From Fuerstiella sp. (GTDB lineage: Bacteria > Planctomycetota > Planctomycetia > Planctomycetales > Planctomycetaceae), in contig JAPYTO010000007.1 of assembly GCA_029941865.1 (NCBI GenBank), positions 1 through 64,000 of the forward strand: DNA of 64,000 bases. The letters are read 5' to 3'. This document shows positions 28,169-37,593 of this stretch, in pieces. The notes under the pieces were generated by a model. The model ran no database searches. It was not told the DNA's origin and saw nothing but the letters and a program-made list of their open reading frames with translations. Made by a program: the position numbers and the translations under genes. Within the stretch, counting starts at the first letter, position 1. Each line of letters starts with the position of its first letter.

Positions 28169-28500
28169 TCATCGGCCAGCAAGTCGAGTGCGTCGCAGAA
28201 ACTTTGCCCTCGATCTGACGCAGGGCCGATTCCTGCCATCATTTTCATCTGCACAAATCCGAAGACTACGATCGAAGCATCTGCGAACAGTTCGGTTCAG
28301 GCATTTACTCTCCCGCCTGCGGGAGAGTCGGGCTATCAGGCCCGGAGAGGGTCCACTAACCTGAACCATGCATTCGCACGTCGACTTTCAATCGCCCTCC
28401 CCGCTCGTTCCTCGCGACCCTCCCGTAAAGACGGGAGGGTAAAGATGTGCAGATACCAATGTGCTACCGTAGACTTACGTGCATCGACGATGCCCGATGA
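28169..28500. other. Intergenic region with two hairpins
   Basis: About 330 nt between acs and the PhyH gene. It holds a 9-bp perfect hairpin at 28307-28328 (ACTCTCCCG-CCTG-CGGGAGAGT) and a 10-bp perfect hairpin with AAAG loop at 28417-28440 (ACCCTCCCGT). Neither is followed by a T-run on the minus strand. A degenerate copy of the GGGCCGGTTCCTACC-type repeat lies near 28206-28240 (CAGGGCCGATTCCTGCC). They look like dispersed repeat debris that may also terminate acs transcription. Confidence 0.6.
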
Positions 28501-30456
28501 CTAATCGTCCTCGGCCCTGAGTTTTGCAAGGACCGTGTAGTCTTCCAGTGTTGACGTATCCTGAGTTGACTCTCTGCCCGCTGCAATGTCTCGCAGCAGC
28601 CGCCGCATGATCTTTCCGCTTCGTGTCTTGGGTACGGATGCGGCAAAACGAATCTGGTCCGGCGTCGCCAGAGCGCCGATTTGCGTGCGGACGTGCTGAA
28701 TTAGTTCCGCCTTCAGTTCTTCCGTGCCGTCGTCCTTCTTCAGCGTGACAAAACAGCAGATGCCTTCGCCTTTGATTTCATGAGGGAAACCAACCACAGC
28801 GGCTTCCGCCACGCGAGGATGCGAAACGAGTGCGCTTTCCACTTCCATCGTACTGAGACGGTGGCCCGACACATTGATCACATCGTCAACGCGCCCCATC
28901 ACCCAGATATAACCATCTTCGTCGCGGCGGGCACCATCGCCGGCAAAGTAACAGCCATCAATGGCAGAAAAGTAGACATCGATATAACGCTGGTGGTCGC
29001 CGTACAGCGTTCGCAGCATATGCGGCCACGGCTGAGCCATCACCAGCAGACCACCCTGATTCGCGTCCAGACTTTCTCCCTGTTCGGAAACAATGTCCGG
29101 CACAACACCCGGCAGCGGATGTGCACAACTACCCGGTTTGGTTGCCGTCACACCGGGCAGAGGACTGATCATGATGCCGCCGGTTTCCGTTTGCCACCAC
29201 GTGTCAACGATCGGACATCGTTCCTGACCAATGACCTCGTGATACCACATCCACGCTTCCGGATTGATCGGTTCGCCGACAGTTCCCAGCAGGCGCAGGC
29301 TGGACAGATCGTGTTTTTCAGGCCACTGATTGCCCCACTTGATGAAAGCCCGAATAGCGGTCGGAGCAGTATAAAAAATACTGACCTGATACTTTTCGAC
29401 GATCTCCCAGAATCGTCCTTCATCCGGCCAGTTCGGAGCCCCTTCGTACATGACAATGGTGGCACCATTGGACAACGGGCCGTAGCAGATGTAACTGTGT
29501 CCGGTGATCCAGCCAATATCGGCGGTACACCAATACGTATCGGTTTCCTTCAGGTCGAAGACCCATTGCGTGGTCATCGTCGTTCCGAGCAGATAGCCGG
29601 CCGATGTATGCAGCACGCCTTTCGGCTTCCCGGTGCTGCCCGACGTGTACAGAATGAACAGCGGATGTTCGCTGTCCAGTTGCACGGCTTCACAATCGGC
29701 CGATGCGTCTTCCATCAAATCGTGCCACCAGAAGTCACGATCCGAAACCATGTCGACATCGCCGCCCGTCCGACGAACGACGACGACCTTCTCAACCGAC
29801 GGCGATTTTTCAAGACTCGCATCGACGGCAACCTTCAGCGGAATCTCTTTGCCCCGCCGCCATCCGCCGTCTGCTGTGATCACAACTTTCGCCTGAGCAT
29901 CATTGTTGCGATCAGCGACAGCCTCGGCACTGAAGCCACCAAAAATGATGGAATGAACTGCGCCAATCCGGGCACACGCCAACATGGCAATCGTGAGTTC
30001 GGGAATCATGGGCATGTACAGAGTGATTCGGTCACCGGTTTCCACACCCAGATTCTTCAGCACGTTGGCAAACTTACAAACCTCGCGGTGCAGATCCTGA
30101 TATCGCAGGACTCGAGTGTCCCCCGGTTCGCCTTCCCAGATAATGGCGGCCTTGTTCCGCCGGTCCGTTTCCAGATGACGGTCGACGCAGTTGTGGCAGA
30201 CGTTGATCTTGCCGCCCAGAAACCACTTGGTATCCGGCATCGCACCTTCCATGACAGTGTCCCAGCGTTGAAACCAGCTGAGATTCTCGGCCATGTCACC
30301 CCAAAAGCCGGCGGGGTCGTCTTTGGCACGCTGCCACAGCTCCTGATACTGTTCTTCGCTGCTGATATTCGCCTGCTCTGCAAACGTCGCAGGCGCCGGA
30401 AATGAACGTGTTTCGGTCAAGACGCTTTCAATATTCGTATTCTCGGCAGCCGCCAT
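28501..30456 (-). CDS. acs: Acetyl-CoA synthetase (acetate--CoA ligase)
   Basis: 651 aa, the standard length. ANL-superfamily signatures are clear: [17 protein letters not shown] (P-loop), [18 protein letters not shown], and the C-terminal [11 protein letters not shown] whose Lys is the catalytic and regulatory acetylation site. The N-terminal ACAS region ([17 protein letters not shown]) is present. It activates acetate to acetyl-CoA via acetyl-AMP in the cytoplasm. A 541-codon open frame runs antisense to it, but that reflects codon bias. Confidence 0.97.
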   Translation of the reverse strand: MAAAENTNIESVLTETRSFPAPATFAEQANISSEEQYQELWQRAKDDPAGFWGDMAENLSWFQRWDTVMEGAMPDTKWFLGGKINVCHNCVDRHLETDRRNKAAIIWEGEPGDTRVLRYQDLHREVCKFANVLKNLGVETGDRITLYMPMIPELTIAMLACARIGAVHSIIFGGFSAEAVADRNNDAQAKVVITADGGWRRGKEIPLKVAVDASLEKSPSVEKVVVVRRTGGDVDMVSDRDFWWHDLMEDASADCEAVQLDSEHPLFILYTSGSTGKPKGVLHTSAGYLLGTTMTTQWVFDLKETDTYWCTADIGWITGHSYICYGPLSNGATIVMYEGAPNWPDEGRFWEIVEKYQVSIFYTAPTAIRAFIKWGNQWPEKHDLSSLRLLGTVGEPINPEAWMWYHEVIGQERCPIVDTWWQTETGGIMISPLPGVTATKPGSCAHPLPGVVPDIVSEQGESLDANQGGLLVMAQPWPHMLRTLYGDHQRYIDVYFSAIDGCYFAGDGARRDEDGYIWVMGRVDDVINVSGHRLSTMEVESALVSHPRVAEAAVVGFPHEIKGEGICCFVTLKKDDGTEELKAELIQHVRTQIGALATPDQIRFAASVPKTRSGKIMRRLLRDIAAGRESTQDTSTLEDYTVLAKLRAEDD

Positions 30457-30602
30457 AGTTCGTCCTTTGTACTCTTCGATGACTGTAAAACTGATAATCG
30501 CAGGGGAAACGCGGCCTGGTCGGCGTTCTCGTGGTTTCGATCGCCTGCAGATGACACCGTTTTAAGCAACGGCAGCCAAATTTCCAACCGAACGCGATGT
30601 TA

Positions 30603-30686
30603 ACAAGAGGGTCGGGAGTCTTTTTCGGACCCAGATGAATCAGAGGCAACGATTGTTAATCCGAAAAAGACTCCCGACCCTTTGTT
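30603..30686. repeat. MITE-like inverted repeat
   Basis: A 21-nt arm at 30608-30628 (AGGGTCGGGAGTC then TTTTTCGG) is exactly reverse-complementary to 30661-30681, and AACAA/TTGTT extends the pairing with a 1-nt bulge. The spacer is 32 nt. It lies upstream of acs and before the radical-SAM remnant. Size and symmetry suggest a non-autonomous mobile or dispersed repeat; it could also act as a bidirectional terminator because of the T5 and A5 tracts in the arms. Confidence 0.75.
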
Positions 30687-30771
30687 CTCGCTTGCGGGTG
30701 TTACTCGCGCGTCCCGCTTTTCGTACAATGGGAAGAATCAACAGCACAGGGCGGCGGCGTGAGATCAGAAA

Positions 30772-31059
30772 ATGACAAAAGACAATCCGCCGATTGCGAA
30801 AGGTCGTGGCTCGCAGATCAGACCGCAGAATCGTTTCGAGTCAACGCACCGCGAAGCGGATCTTGAGCAGGTTGAGGAAGACGCAGAGTATCTGGAAAGC
30901 CTCCGCTCCATCCCCACGCAATATCTTGCCGACGATTCAAAATCCATCGTCACCAGCAACGACAGTCCTGATGTGTTCTTTCGCTTCAGCGTCAATCCCT
31001 ATCGCGGTTGTGCTCATGGATGCCCAAACTGTCGTTCATACCTCGAACAGAACCGGTAA
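30772..31059 (+). pseudogene. Truncated radical-SAM protein (PA0069/SplB-like), N-terminal fragment
   Basis: 95 codons. The N-terminus (GRGSQIRPQNRFE) and NPYRGCAHGCPNC match the start and the CxxxCxxC iron-sulfur motif of the PA0069-family radical-SAM proteins, which are normally about 350 aa. After the third Cys the frame departs from the family (expected YARPSHEYLG-like sequence; only RSYLEQN is seen) and stops. No continuation was recognised downstream. I read this as a 3'-deleted remnant that is probably inactive. Confidence 0.65.
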
Positions 31060-31590
31060 ACAGGGATGGCCTGAAGCGTTTCCCGTCGGATTTCCTGAAT
31101 CTAACTTCGAGACTGTCCAGCCTCGCGAGAATCGGGTAGTTCTCTCGTGATGCAATTGCGGCCGCCTCTGTCAAGAATCGCTCGCGGTGAACCTCATTGC
31201 CATCATCGACGTATGCCGTCGCATGAAAGGGGCATGTGAAATCCAGACGGTGCCCCCGTTAGTTTCCGCTGAAAGACAGAACAACAGCAATCGGCAGCCT
31301 GAGTCGTGGGATGCTTCCATGAGCAGTGTGCGACACACCAAGCCCGGCCTCTTATTTCTACACTAGTCCTCTCTGTGTATTGATTTGTCGTGATTCAATC
31401 GCACTGTTGGTCGGATCAATCACACTGATTTGCGGCACAGCTCCAACAAACCTCGCCGCATATTTTCTTGATCTGAATTGGTGACCGGTACGTTGTTCGT
31501 GTAGCCTGTTGACTCCTGTCACCATCAAGTGCTTCGCCCTGTTCAACATTCGGTTGCTGTGGGTGGCCCTCACGCCGTCTGCACTTACGC
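31060..31590. other. Gene-free stretch downstream of radical-SAM remnant
   Basis: About 530 nt without a convincing ORF, RBS or RNA structure. It probably represents decayed sequence following deletion of the radical-SAM gene. A few short ORFs are listed but show no family features. Confidence 0.5.
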
Positions 31591-32181
31591 CTACCGTTCT
31601 TTCAGAACCATGTCGATGCACATGACGGCACCAATGATGAGTTCGCGGATGGGATTATCCGGCGGCACATCATCCGAAATCTGCAGCACGTAATTGTCAG
31701 CGGACGTAAACATTTCTTTGCCGAGTCCCGCCCATTTTTTTGTTACGTGTGCAAGTTCGGTGTTGCCGGACATAAACTTAAAGTTCCAGCCCGTCCAACT
31801 GCCCTTCAGGGTGCAAAGTTCTCGATCGTCAGCGCCCAGAACTCGGAACGCACCGCCGATTGAGAACAGTTTCTGCTTGAACCCACCGACGTGTTCATCT
31901 TCTTCATCCAGCACGTTTACTCTGGAAAGAAACAGCGAAATGCCACGCTGCACGCTGAGGACCGGTTCGCCGGAGGGCGTGCGCAGCTCGACGTGGAACG
32001 GAGTCAACGTTTTCCAATCGGTAAACCGCAGCATCTTCGTGATGAAACCAAGACGTTCCTCACGGCAATGAATGATCTCTTCCCCCGTTTCCGGATCAAA
32101 AATGTCGTAGTTGTTGGCCGCCTTAAACATGCCAACCTTTTCTTTGACCAGATACAGATTGCGATTCAAGACAGGGTGCAT
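31591..32181 (-). CDS. LURP-one-related / phospholipid scramblase-like protein
   Basis: 196 aa. The pattern (NLYLVKEKVGMFKAANNYDIFDPETGEEI at the start, LRTPSGEPVLSVQRGISLF, then FRVLGADDRELCTLKGSWTGWNFKF) follows the Tubby-like beta-barrel of LURP-one/scramblase-related proteins. These are soluble barrels ending in a hydrophobic helix, here IRELIIGAVMCIDMVL. Bacterial members have no settled role. It stands alone between unrelated regions. Confidence 0.75.
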   Translation of the reverse strand: MHPVLNRNLYLVKEKVGMFKAANNYDIFDPETGEEIIHCREERLGFITKMLRFTDWKTLTPFHVELRTPSGEPVLSVQRGISLFLSRVNVLDEEDEHVGGFKQKLFSIGGAFRVLGADDRELCTLKGSWTGWNFKFMSGNTELAHVTKKWAGLGKEMFTSADNYVLQISDDVPPDNPIRELIIGAVMCIDMVLKER

Positions 32182-32617
32182 TTACGTAATTCCTGAAGTC
32201 TCTACCGGCAGATCAAAACATTTGAACAACAGATCTTTGCCGATGACACGCAGTTGTTCAGATAATCCGGCAACGGAACGTATGCGCCGCGTGCACAGAT
32301 CATTCAAATTTCGGGATTTTCAACCAGGCACGACGGGAGCGAATCCCGTCGGCAGACCAGACCTTTCCATGGTCGCTGGCCGGAGAAATAACAACTGACT
32401 ACTGTGCGGTCCAGCCTAACAACTACAGCAGTTTTCAAAATCACGCGGTCGTTCTGTAGCGGAATTCGCCATGAATTTCGGCAGTGACAGGCCGAAAGCC
32501 TTGGCGGCTTCCGCTACGACAAGAAGTAAAATGCCTTAGTGTTGGAGCGACGTTTTGTTGCGCAAAACGAAGTCCAAAAGCGAAGCTCCAGCCTCATAAT
32601 CAAGCCTCGAAGAGGCA
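32182..32617. other. Intergenic region containing an inverted repeat
   Basis: About 435 nt without a gene. Apart from the imperfect hairpin at 32456-32517 it holds a second inverted motif near 32540-32590 (TGGAGC...GCTCCA enclosing CGTTTTG/CAAAACG). Both look like dispersed repeats. Confidence 0.55.
32456..32517. repeat. Long imperfect hairpin repeat
   Basis: The outer arms GTAGCGGAA and TTCCGCTAC pair perfectly; inside, CGCCA pairs with TGGCG and TTTCGGC with GCCGAAA around an 8-nt loop. The three aligned stem segments make one long interrupted stem of about 62 nt. It lies just downstream of the DapA-family gene on the minus strand and may act as its terminator, but resembles an intergenic repeat element. 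Confidence 0.65.
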
Positions 32618-33640
32618 TTACATCAGTCCACGTCGATTCAGTTCGGCGACGACCTGCTGCACGATGGCAGAAACTTCAGCCGGATTTGGTGCCGCCGAGG
32701 GATCGATCGGACAACCGCCCACAGGCTGGTCTGTGAAACCGTGCGTCGAAAGCATGCACTGCAGTTCGTTGCTGAGTGTGCTCAGGTCGGTACGTTGTTC
32801 GGCCGACAACGGCTGCCGACCGTGTCCCATGTTGAAGCCTCTAAGATTCACAGCGGCGCGGAATCCTTCCGGAAATTCGGCCGAATAAATCATCGTGTCA
32901 AACAACTTCAGCAGGTCGTACTGAATCTCTCGAGCAGCGTCGATCTGATGACTGGTCGTGAGGTCGTACAGTTTTCGTGTCAGTTCCGGCACAACGCCGG
33001 AACTGGCATTTGTGCCGCCGTCGCAACCCACCAGAAGCATGGGCATCAACGCGGCGTCCCAGCCGGTGAAGAAGGCAAAGTCCGGGCGGTTCGGCTTGAC
33101 CGCCTGAATCATGCGGATCATGTGCGGGATCTCGCCCGACGAATCCTTAATCGCGATGATGCGCTCGCATTCTTCCGAAAGTCGCTGCATGGTCGGTACA
33201 TCAATCGGACTGGCAAACATCGGAATGTTGTACAACGTGACGTCGATGGGAGTGTTGTCGCCGATTTCCTTGAAGTACGCGTACACGCTGGCGGGACTGA
33301 GCTTGTAATAGAACGGTGCCACGATCGCGACGGCTCGGATTCCGAGTGATGCGTAGTATTCGCACGCCGACAGAGTTTCCTTAACGTTGGCTTCCGCAGC
33401 GCCCGCCAGAATAGGTACTCGACCATTCGTCTGGTCGGCGATGATCGCGACAATACGGCGGCGTTCTTCCGGAGTGAAACGAGTGAACTCACCGGTCGAA
33501 CCGTTGGGATACAGGCCGTGTACGCCCCGTTCAATCAACCAGTCGACATATCGACGTAGTTCGTCTTCGTTAATGCCTCCGTCGGCCGTGTACGGAACAA
33601 GGTTGGGCGTAAAAATGCCCTTGAGTGCTGGCTGAGTCAT
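32618..33640 (-). CDS. Dihydrodipicolinate synthase / N-acetylneuraminate lyase family protein
   Basis: 340 aa, longer than the usual ~295 because of a C-terminal extension ([18 protein letters not shown]...[12 protein letters not shown]). TIM-barrel aldolase signatures are visible: [17 protein letters not shown] (GxxGE), VTLYNIP with the catalytic Tyr, [10 protein letters not shown] with the Schiff-base Lys, and [23 protein letters not shown]. Substrate could be pyruvate plus an aldehyde or a sugar acid such as sialic acid. It follows the NhaC-type transporter gene by 24 nt, so transport and cleavage of one substrate may be linked; a sialidase is encoded 5 kb away. Confidence 0.88.
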   Translation of the reverse strand: MTQPALKGIFTPNLVPYTADGGINEDELRRYVDWLIERGVHGLYPNGSTGEFTRFTPEERRRIVAIIADQTNGRVPILAGAAEANVKETLSACEYYASLGIRAVAIVAPFYYKLSPASVYAYFKEIGDNTPIDVTLYNIPMFASPIDVPTMQRLSEECERIIAIKDSSGEIPHMIRMIQAVKPNRPDFAFFTGWDAALMPMLLVGCDGGTNASSGVVPELTRKLYDLTTSHQIDAAREIQYDLLKLFDTMIYSAEFPEGFRAAVNLRGFNMGHGRQPLSAEQRTDLSTLSNELQCMLSTHGFTDQPVGGCPIDPSAAPNPAEVSAIVQQVVAELNRRGLM

Positions 33641-33664
33641 GGTAGGAATAGATGTGAAGGTAGG

Positions 33665-35209
33665 TTAACTGATTTCAGATTGGTCTGATGACAACGTGTC
33701 TCGCGGCAATCGCCCCAGAAAGACAACGGCACCGATACATGCGAGGGAACTCAACGGCAGAGCGATCCACCACGGAAGTCCAAAGCCGATCGGCAGGTAT
33801 CCGAATAACAATGAGCACACCGCCATCAGGATCGCGTACGGCAACTGGGTCGCCACGTGCTGCAAATGATTGCATCCTGCAGCAGCGGATGAAAGTACTG
33901 TTGTGTCAGAAATCGGCGAACAATGATCTCCAAAGATCGCTCCCGCCAGAATCGCTCCCACCGTCGCCAGAAAAATCGGATGATCGACCGACACAATGTC
34001 GCCCTGCCCTGCCAGAACGCTCCAGCACAACGGAATGAACATCGGCACCAGCAGTGCCATCGTAGTGAATGAACTGCCGATCGATACAGCGATGGCTCCC
34101 GCCGCCAGAAACGAGATGCACGGCAGAAACTCGGGCCGCACGGCGTCGCCCACCAGCGAAATGATGTAGCCGGCGGTGTCCAGCCTGCCCGGCCGACAGA
34201 CATCGGACACGGCCCATGCAAGAATCAGAACAATGACCGCGGGCATCATCGAACCAATGCCACTGACCCAGCTTTCGGAGCACTCTTTGATAGACATCCT
34301 GCGAGCGATCAACGGTAACACCGCCGCCAGGGTCGCAGCGCCCAGCGACGCCAGCAACAGCAGGCGATATGCATCAATGTCGTTGAAGTACCCCACCAGC
34401 ACGGTCAGCACCAGAGCGGCGACAGGCAGAATCGCAAACCAGACATTGCCTGCAGCAGCGCCACCCACAGATTCCTTTGATGCCAGCACGGTCCGTTGTG
34501 CCTCCTCTTCGGCACGCAGCATCGGCCCGAAATCTCGTCCTGTGTATGCGATCGCAGCGACGGTCGTGATCGCCAGAATCGGATAAAGACGGAAGGGAAT
34601 TGTGGCAAAGAAAATGCTGCCGGCGTCACCCTCGATTCCGGCTGCTGAAAGCCCCGCTGTAACCTGATCGATTTCGAACGCCGTCCACGTCGACAGTGCC
34701 AGACCAGCAATCGGTGCCGCTGTGGCGTCAATCAGAAACGCCAGTTTGGCCCGTGAGATCTTCAGCCGGTCGCTGAGCGGTCTCATGGCACCGCCGATGA
34801 GCATCGTATTGGCGTAGTCGTCGAAGAACACGATTAGACCCAACAGCCACGTCAGCAGCTGACCCTTCTGTCGAGTGTTGGCATATCGAGCCATCCTGTC
34901 CACGACCGCATTGGTTCCGCCACTGTCGTTCATCAGCCCAATCATGGCTCCCAGCAACACCGTGAACAGAATCACGGACGCATGGTCAGCATCAGCCAGT
35001 TGATTCACCAGCACTTCGCACAGCGTGTTCACGGCCTGGAAAACGTCCAGCCCGGACAGCAGCAAACATCCGCCAAACGTAGCCAACACAAGGGCAAGAT
35101 TGACATCCTTGAAGGCAATCGCAAGCACAATGGCCAGAACCGGAGGAGATAATCTCAGCCAGGGCAGCGTTTCAAGAATGCTGGACGTTGTGGTGGAGGG
35201 CTCAAGCAT
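33665..35209 (-). CDS. NhaC-family Na+/H+ antiporter-type transporter
   Basis: 514 aa with about 11-12 membrane segments. Characteristic phrases are GLMNDSGGTNAVVDRMARYA, VFFDDYANTMLIGGAMRPLSDRLKISRAKLAFLIDATAAPIAG, and AGAIFGDHCSPISDTTVLSSAAAGCNHLQHVATQLPYA, all typical of the NhaC antiporter group. It is first in a two-gene unit with the DapA-family lyase. Members may exchange organic anions as well as sodium, so substrate import is possible. Confidence 0.88.
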   Translation of the reverse strand: MLEPSTTTSSILETLPWLRLSPPVLAIVLAIAFKDVNLALVLATFGGCLLLSGLDVFQAVNTLCEVLVNQLADADHASVILFTVLLGAMIGLMNDSGGTNAVVDRMARYANTRQKGQLLTWLLGLIVFFDDYANTMLIGGAMRPLSDRLKISRAKLAFLIDATAAPIAGLALSTWTAFEIDQVTAGLSAAGIEGDAGSIFFATIPFRLYPILAITTVAAIAYTGRDFGPMLRAEEEAQRTVLASKESVGGAAAGNVWFAILPVAALVLTVLVGYFNDIDAYRLLLLASLGAATLAAVLPLIARRMSIKECSESWVSGIGSMMPAVIVLILAWAVSDVCRPGRLDTAGYIISLVGDAVRPEFLPCISFLAAGAIAVSIGSSFTTMALLVPMFIPLCWSVLAGQGDIVSVDHPIFLATVGAILAGAIFGDHCSPISDTTVLSSAAAGCNHLQHVATQLPYAILMAVCSLLFGYLPIGFGLPWWIALPLSSLACIGAVVFLGRLPRDTLSSDQSEIS

Positions 35210-35348
35210 TTACAGCCATTGCACAGATTCCGGGCAAAGTCATCGTCTGACAGAATTAATCACAGGCTGAACGTATGGCCATGTCTATATCAGTTCATCA
35301 TCATCGCGACAAACAAGACGGGCGATATCGATTTGGCGCCCGGTGTAT

Positions 35349-36518
35349 TTACGCAGGGCCGTTTGCTGATTCCGTCGGCAGCACCACAAGAAACCGATTT
35401 CCCTGCTCCAGTGCCTCCTGCATCAGAATTCCGTTATGCATCCGTACAATCTGCCAGCAGTGACAAAGGCCGAAGCCAAGGCCGCGTCCGGCCTGCCGAC
35501 CGGAAAAAAACGGATCGAACAGATGTCTTCTTATCTCCTCTGGAATCCTGGGACCATTGTCGGTCACCGACAGACTTGCCGCGAATTCTGCATCGCGAGC
35601 AAGATGCACCGTGATCGCACCATCTCCTCCCTCGTTCTCCTGCACAGCCTGAAATGCGTTTCTTAACAAGTGCGACACCAACGTCGACAGCTGAGACTCG
35701 TCGGCAAATGATGTCACCGCTGGCGTCGGCAAATTGATCGTAACGTCCACGCCGGTGAACGTCTTCTGCAGCTGCCCGACGACCGCCTCGATGATCTGCC
35801 CAAGGTTACAATTCGCAAATTCCGGCTGTGGAGGACGAGCGAACAGCATTGTGTCGCCGATCATGTCGCGGATGCGCCATGCCTGGGCACCGATGGTCTC
35901 CAGTGCCTGTTGGTGATCGACCTTGTCGGTGCGTTTCAGCAGCAACTGAGTCTGACCAATGATACTTCCCAACGGATTGTTGATTTCGTGACCGGCACCG
36001 GCGGCAAACTCCGCCATCGCCTCCATGTGACCCGCGTTCGCGAACGACGTCAATGGGGTCGTCCAGCGAGACAGCAACTTGCGACTCAGATCCTGAATCA
36101 AGTCACTTCGTTCCTCGTCGACAAGCGACTCATCTCGCCGAACCAGGACGGCGGCGAGGTGTTCCGGCCAGCGAAATACGTCCGTTGGCTCGTCGATGGC
36201 ACATGGACCACCAGCCGAATACAGACTCTCCGGACGCAGCAGTAAGGCAACCGATGTCGTCTCTCGGCCGACATAAATCGTGATGTGTGTGTCGTTGTCT
36301 CGCTGGCCGTGAGCGACAATGCAGGTGGTGCTTGATTCGAAGACAGCAACAGCAACTCGTTCCGCATGAACAAAATTCATCCACGCAGCCGCACAGGCCA
36401 GAGCGGCATCTTCTGCCGTGGACGGTGACACCAGCGCCTGCAGGATTTCAAGACCCCAATCTTCCTGATCGCTCTCAGTAGACGGTGCCGGTGTTGATGT
36501 CTTGCGCGTCACATCCAT
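35349..36518 (-). CDS. Sensor histidine kinase, soluble, GAF-like sensor
   Basis: 389 aa and no membrane segments. Residues about 25-160 look like a GAF-type sensor (ALACAAAWMNFVHAERVAVAVF). The dimerisation/phosphoacceptor site is GAGHEINNPLGSIIGQTQLLL, with the His to be phosphorylated. The ATPase domain shows the N-box LVSHLLRNAFQAVQ, G1 box VTDNGPRIPEEI and the GRGLGFGLCHCWQIV lid. It lies downstream of the HTH-receiver gene, but a terminator hairpin separates them. That regulator is its likely but unproven partner. Confidence 0.9.
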   Translation of the reverse strand: MDVTRKTSTPAPSTESDQEDWGLEILQALVSPSTAEDAALACAAAWMNFVHAERVAVAVFESSTTCIVAHGQRDNDTHITIYVGRETTSVALLLRPESLYSAGGPCAIDEPTDVFRWPEHLAAVLVRRDESLVDEERSDLIQDLSRKLLSRWTTPLTSFANAGHMEAMAEFAAGAGHEINNPLGSIIGQTQLLLKRTDKVDHQQALETIGAQAWRIRDMIGDTMLFARPPQPEFANCNLGQIIEAVVGQLQKTFTGVDVTINLPTPAVTSFADESQLSTLVSHLLRNAFQAVQENEGGDGAITVHLARDAEFAASLSVTDNGPRIPEEIRRHLFDPFFSGRQAGRGLGFGLCHCWQIVRMHNGILMQEALEQGNRFLVVLPTESANGPA

Positions 36519-36536
36519 ACGAGGAGTGATTCTATC

Positions 36537-36571
36537 GAAACAAAAACAGCGGTCGCTAAAGAGCGACCGCT
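36537..36571 (-). terminator. Intrinsic terminator of the HTH-receiver gene
   Basis: Perfect 10-bp stem AGCGGTCGCT/AGCGACCGCT with a 4-nt loop, followed on the minus strand by GTTTTTGTTT. It lies 31 nt past the stop of the response-regulator gene and before the histidine kinase gene, so it would end or attenuate transcription between the two signalling genes. Confidence 0.85.
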
Positions 36572-36601
36572 GGTCGATGAAATTCCAAAGCTATTCGTGG
36601 G

Positions 36602-37180
36602 CTATGTCGTCAACTGCTCAATGTCCAGCAGCCGACAGATTCGTTCGATTAACTGATCGATTTCGAACGGCTTCTGCAGAAAATGATCCGCTCCGGAGTC
36701 CTTCAGATCCTGAATTTTGTCCTGTTCCACCATGCCACTGATACAAATGATCCGAACATCGTCCAACGTCGAATCGCTGCGAACTCGGTGGCACACTTCC
36801 TTACCATTGATGTCGGGCAACATCACGTCCAGCACGATAATGTCAGGATGATACTCCTTGACCATCATGCCGGCGTCAAAGCCATTGTTGGCAGCTCGAG
36901 TCTCGAAGCGACCGTCTGCTTCCAGTGCGTCAGTGATGAGTTCAACCAGCTCCTCATCATCATCCACAATCAACGCTTTGCGTTTGCCACTTTCCAGCGC
37001 ATCCGTCGGAATCCCGTTGTCCTTCATGAACTTATAAAGGATGTCTCGTGGAATTCTTCGAAACCGCGATCCGGGTACGCGAAACCCTTTAAGTTGGCCG
37101 GAATCGAAGCAACGAATGATCGTCTGCTGACTCACTTTGCAGATCTTCGCGGCTTCACCCGTCGTAAAGACTGTTTTCAT
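36602..37180 (-). CDS. Response regulator with N-terminal excisionase/MerR-type HTH
   Basis: 192 aa. Residues 1-60 form an excisionase-type winged HTH (MKTVFTTGEAAKICKVSQQTIIRCFDSGQLKGFRVPGSRFRRI). A receiver domain occupies about 68-188: the acidic pocket in LIVDDDEE, phospho-acceptor Asp in IIVLDVMLPD, Ser in CISGM and Lys in LQKPF are all present. The DNA-binding part precedes the receiver, the reverse of most response regulators. It is likely controlled by the kinase encoded downstream. Confidence 0.92.
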   Translation of the reverse strand: MKTVFTTGEAAKICKVSQQTIIRCFDSGQLKGFRVPGSRFRRIPRDILYKFMKDNGIPTDALESGKRKALIVDDDEELVELITDALEADGRFETRAANNGFDAGMMVKEYHPDIIVLDVMLPDINGKEVCHRVRSDSTLDDVRIICISGMVEQDKIQDLKDSGADHFLQKPFEIDQLIERICRLLDIEQLTT

Positions 37181-37593
37181 GCTTCACAATCCGTTCTGTG
37201 ATGAGCGATAAACTGCCTTGCGGCAGTCGTGTCAATCCGACTTCGGTCGGACACCATCCATGTATCGCCAGGAACATTGAAGGCCCCATCCTTCATCTGC
37301 GGTGAGAAGAATAAGAAAGAGCCAGTGCTGACGTGGACAATCAAACTGTCGAACTTCGCCAGACCAGCTGGCTCTTGGTAGTCCCCTTAGCTTTCTTGTT
37401 CCTCAACACCACCGATTGTATCTATTCGTGAAAGTCGGTCAACGGGAGTTTAGTGCCGCAGACCTCCCGGCTTCACTTACCTGCTGAAACTATGAAAACC
37501 ACTCGTTTTTGCCCCAAGTAAAGGCTCCGCAGGACAGCAAAACCCCACCACCAGAACCTATAAGTTTAGTCACGCAAAGGGTTTAAGTGTTCA
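37181..37593. other. Intergenic region upstream of the regulator, with probable mnmG terminator
   Basis: About 410 nt with no gene. A 9-bp stem (AAGAGCCAG at 37317-37325 with CTGGCTCTT at 37368-37376, 42-nt loop) is followed on the minus strand by T-rich TTTCTTATTCTT, so it may terminate mnmG transcription or act as leader structure for the regulator gene. No riboswitch class was recognised. Confidence 0.45.

Noticed and set aside
28307-28440. Two hairpins considered as a CRISPR-like or riboswitch structure
   Set aside because: Only two unlike hairpins without regular spacers or a conserved aptamer; best read as repeat or terminator structures.
28780-30405. 541-codon plus-strand ORF antisense to acs
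   Set aside because: It lies wholly within a clear acetyl-CoA synthetase gene, has His/Arg-rich composition typical of antisense shadows of GC-biased codons, and no domain or RBS.
31358-31621. 87-codon minus-strand ORF considered as a mobile-element remnant
   Set aside because: It starts inside the LURP-one gene and shows no transposase or reverse-transcriptase motif.
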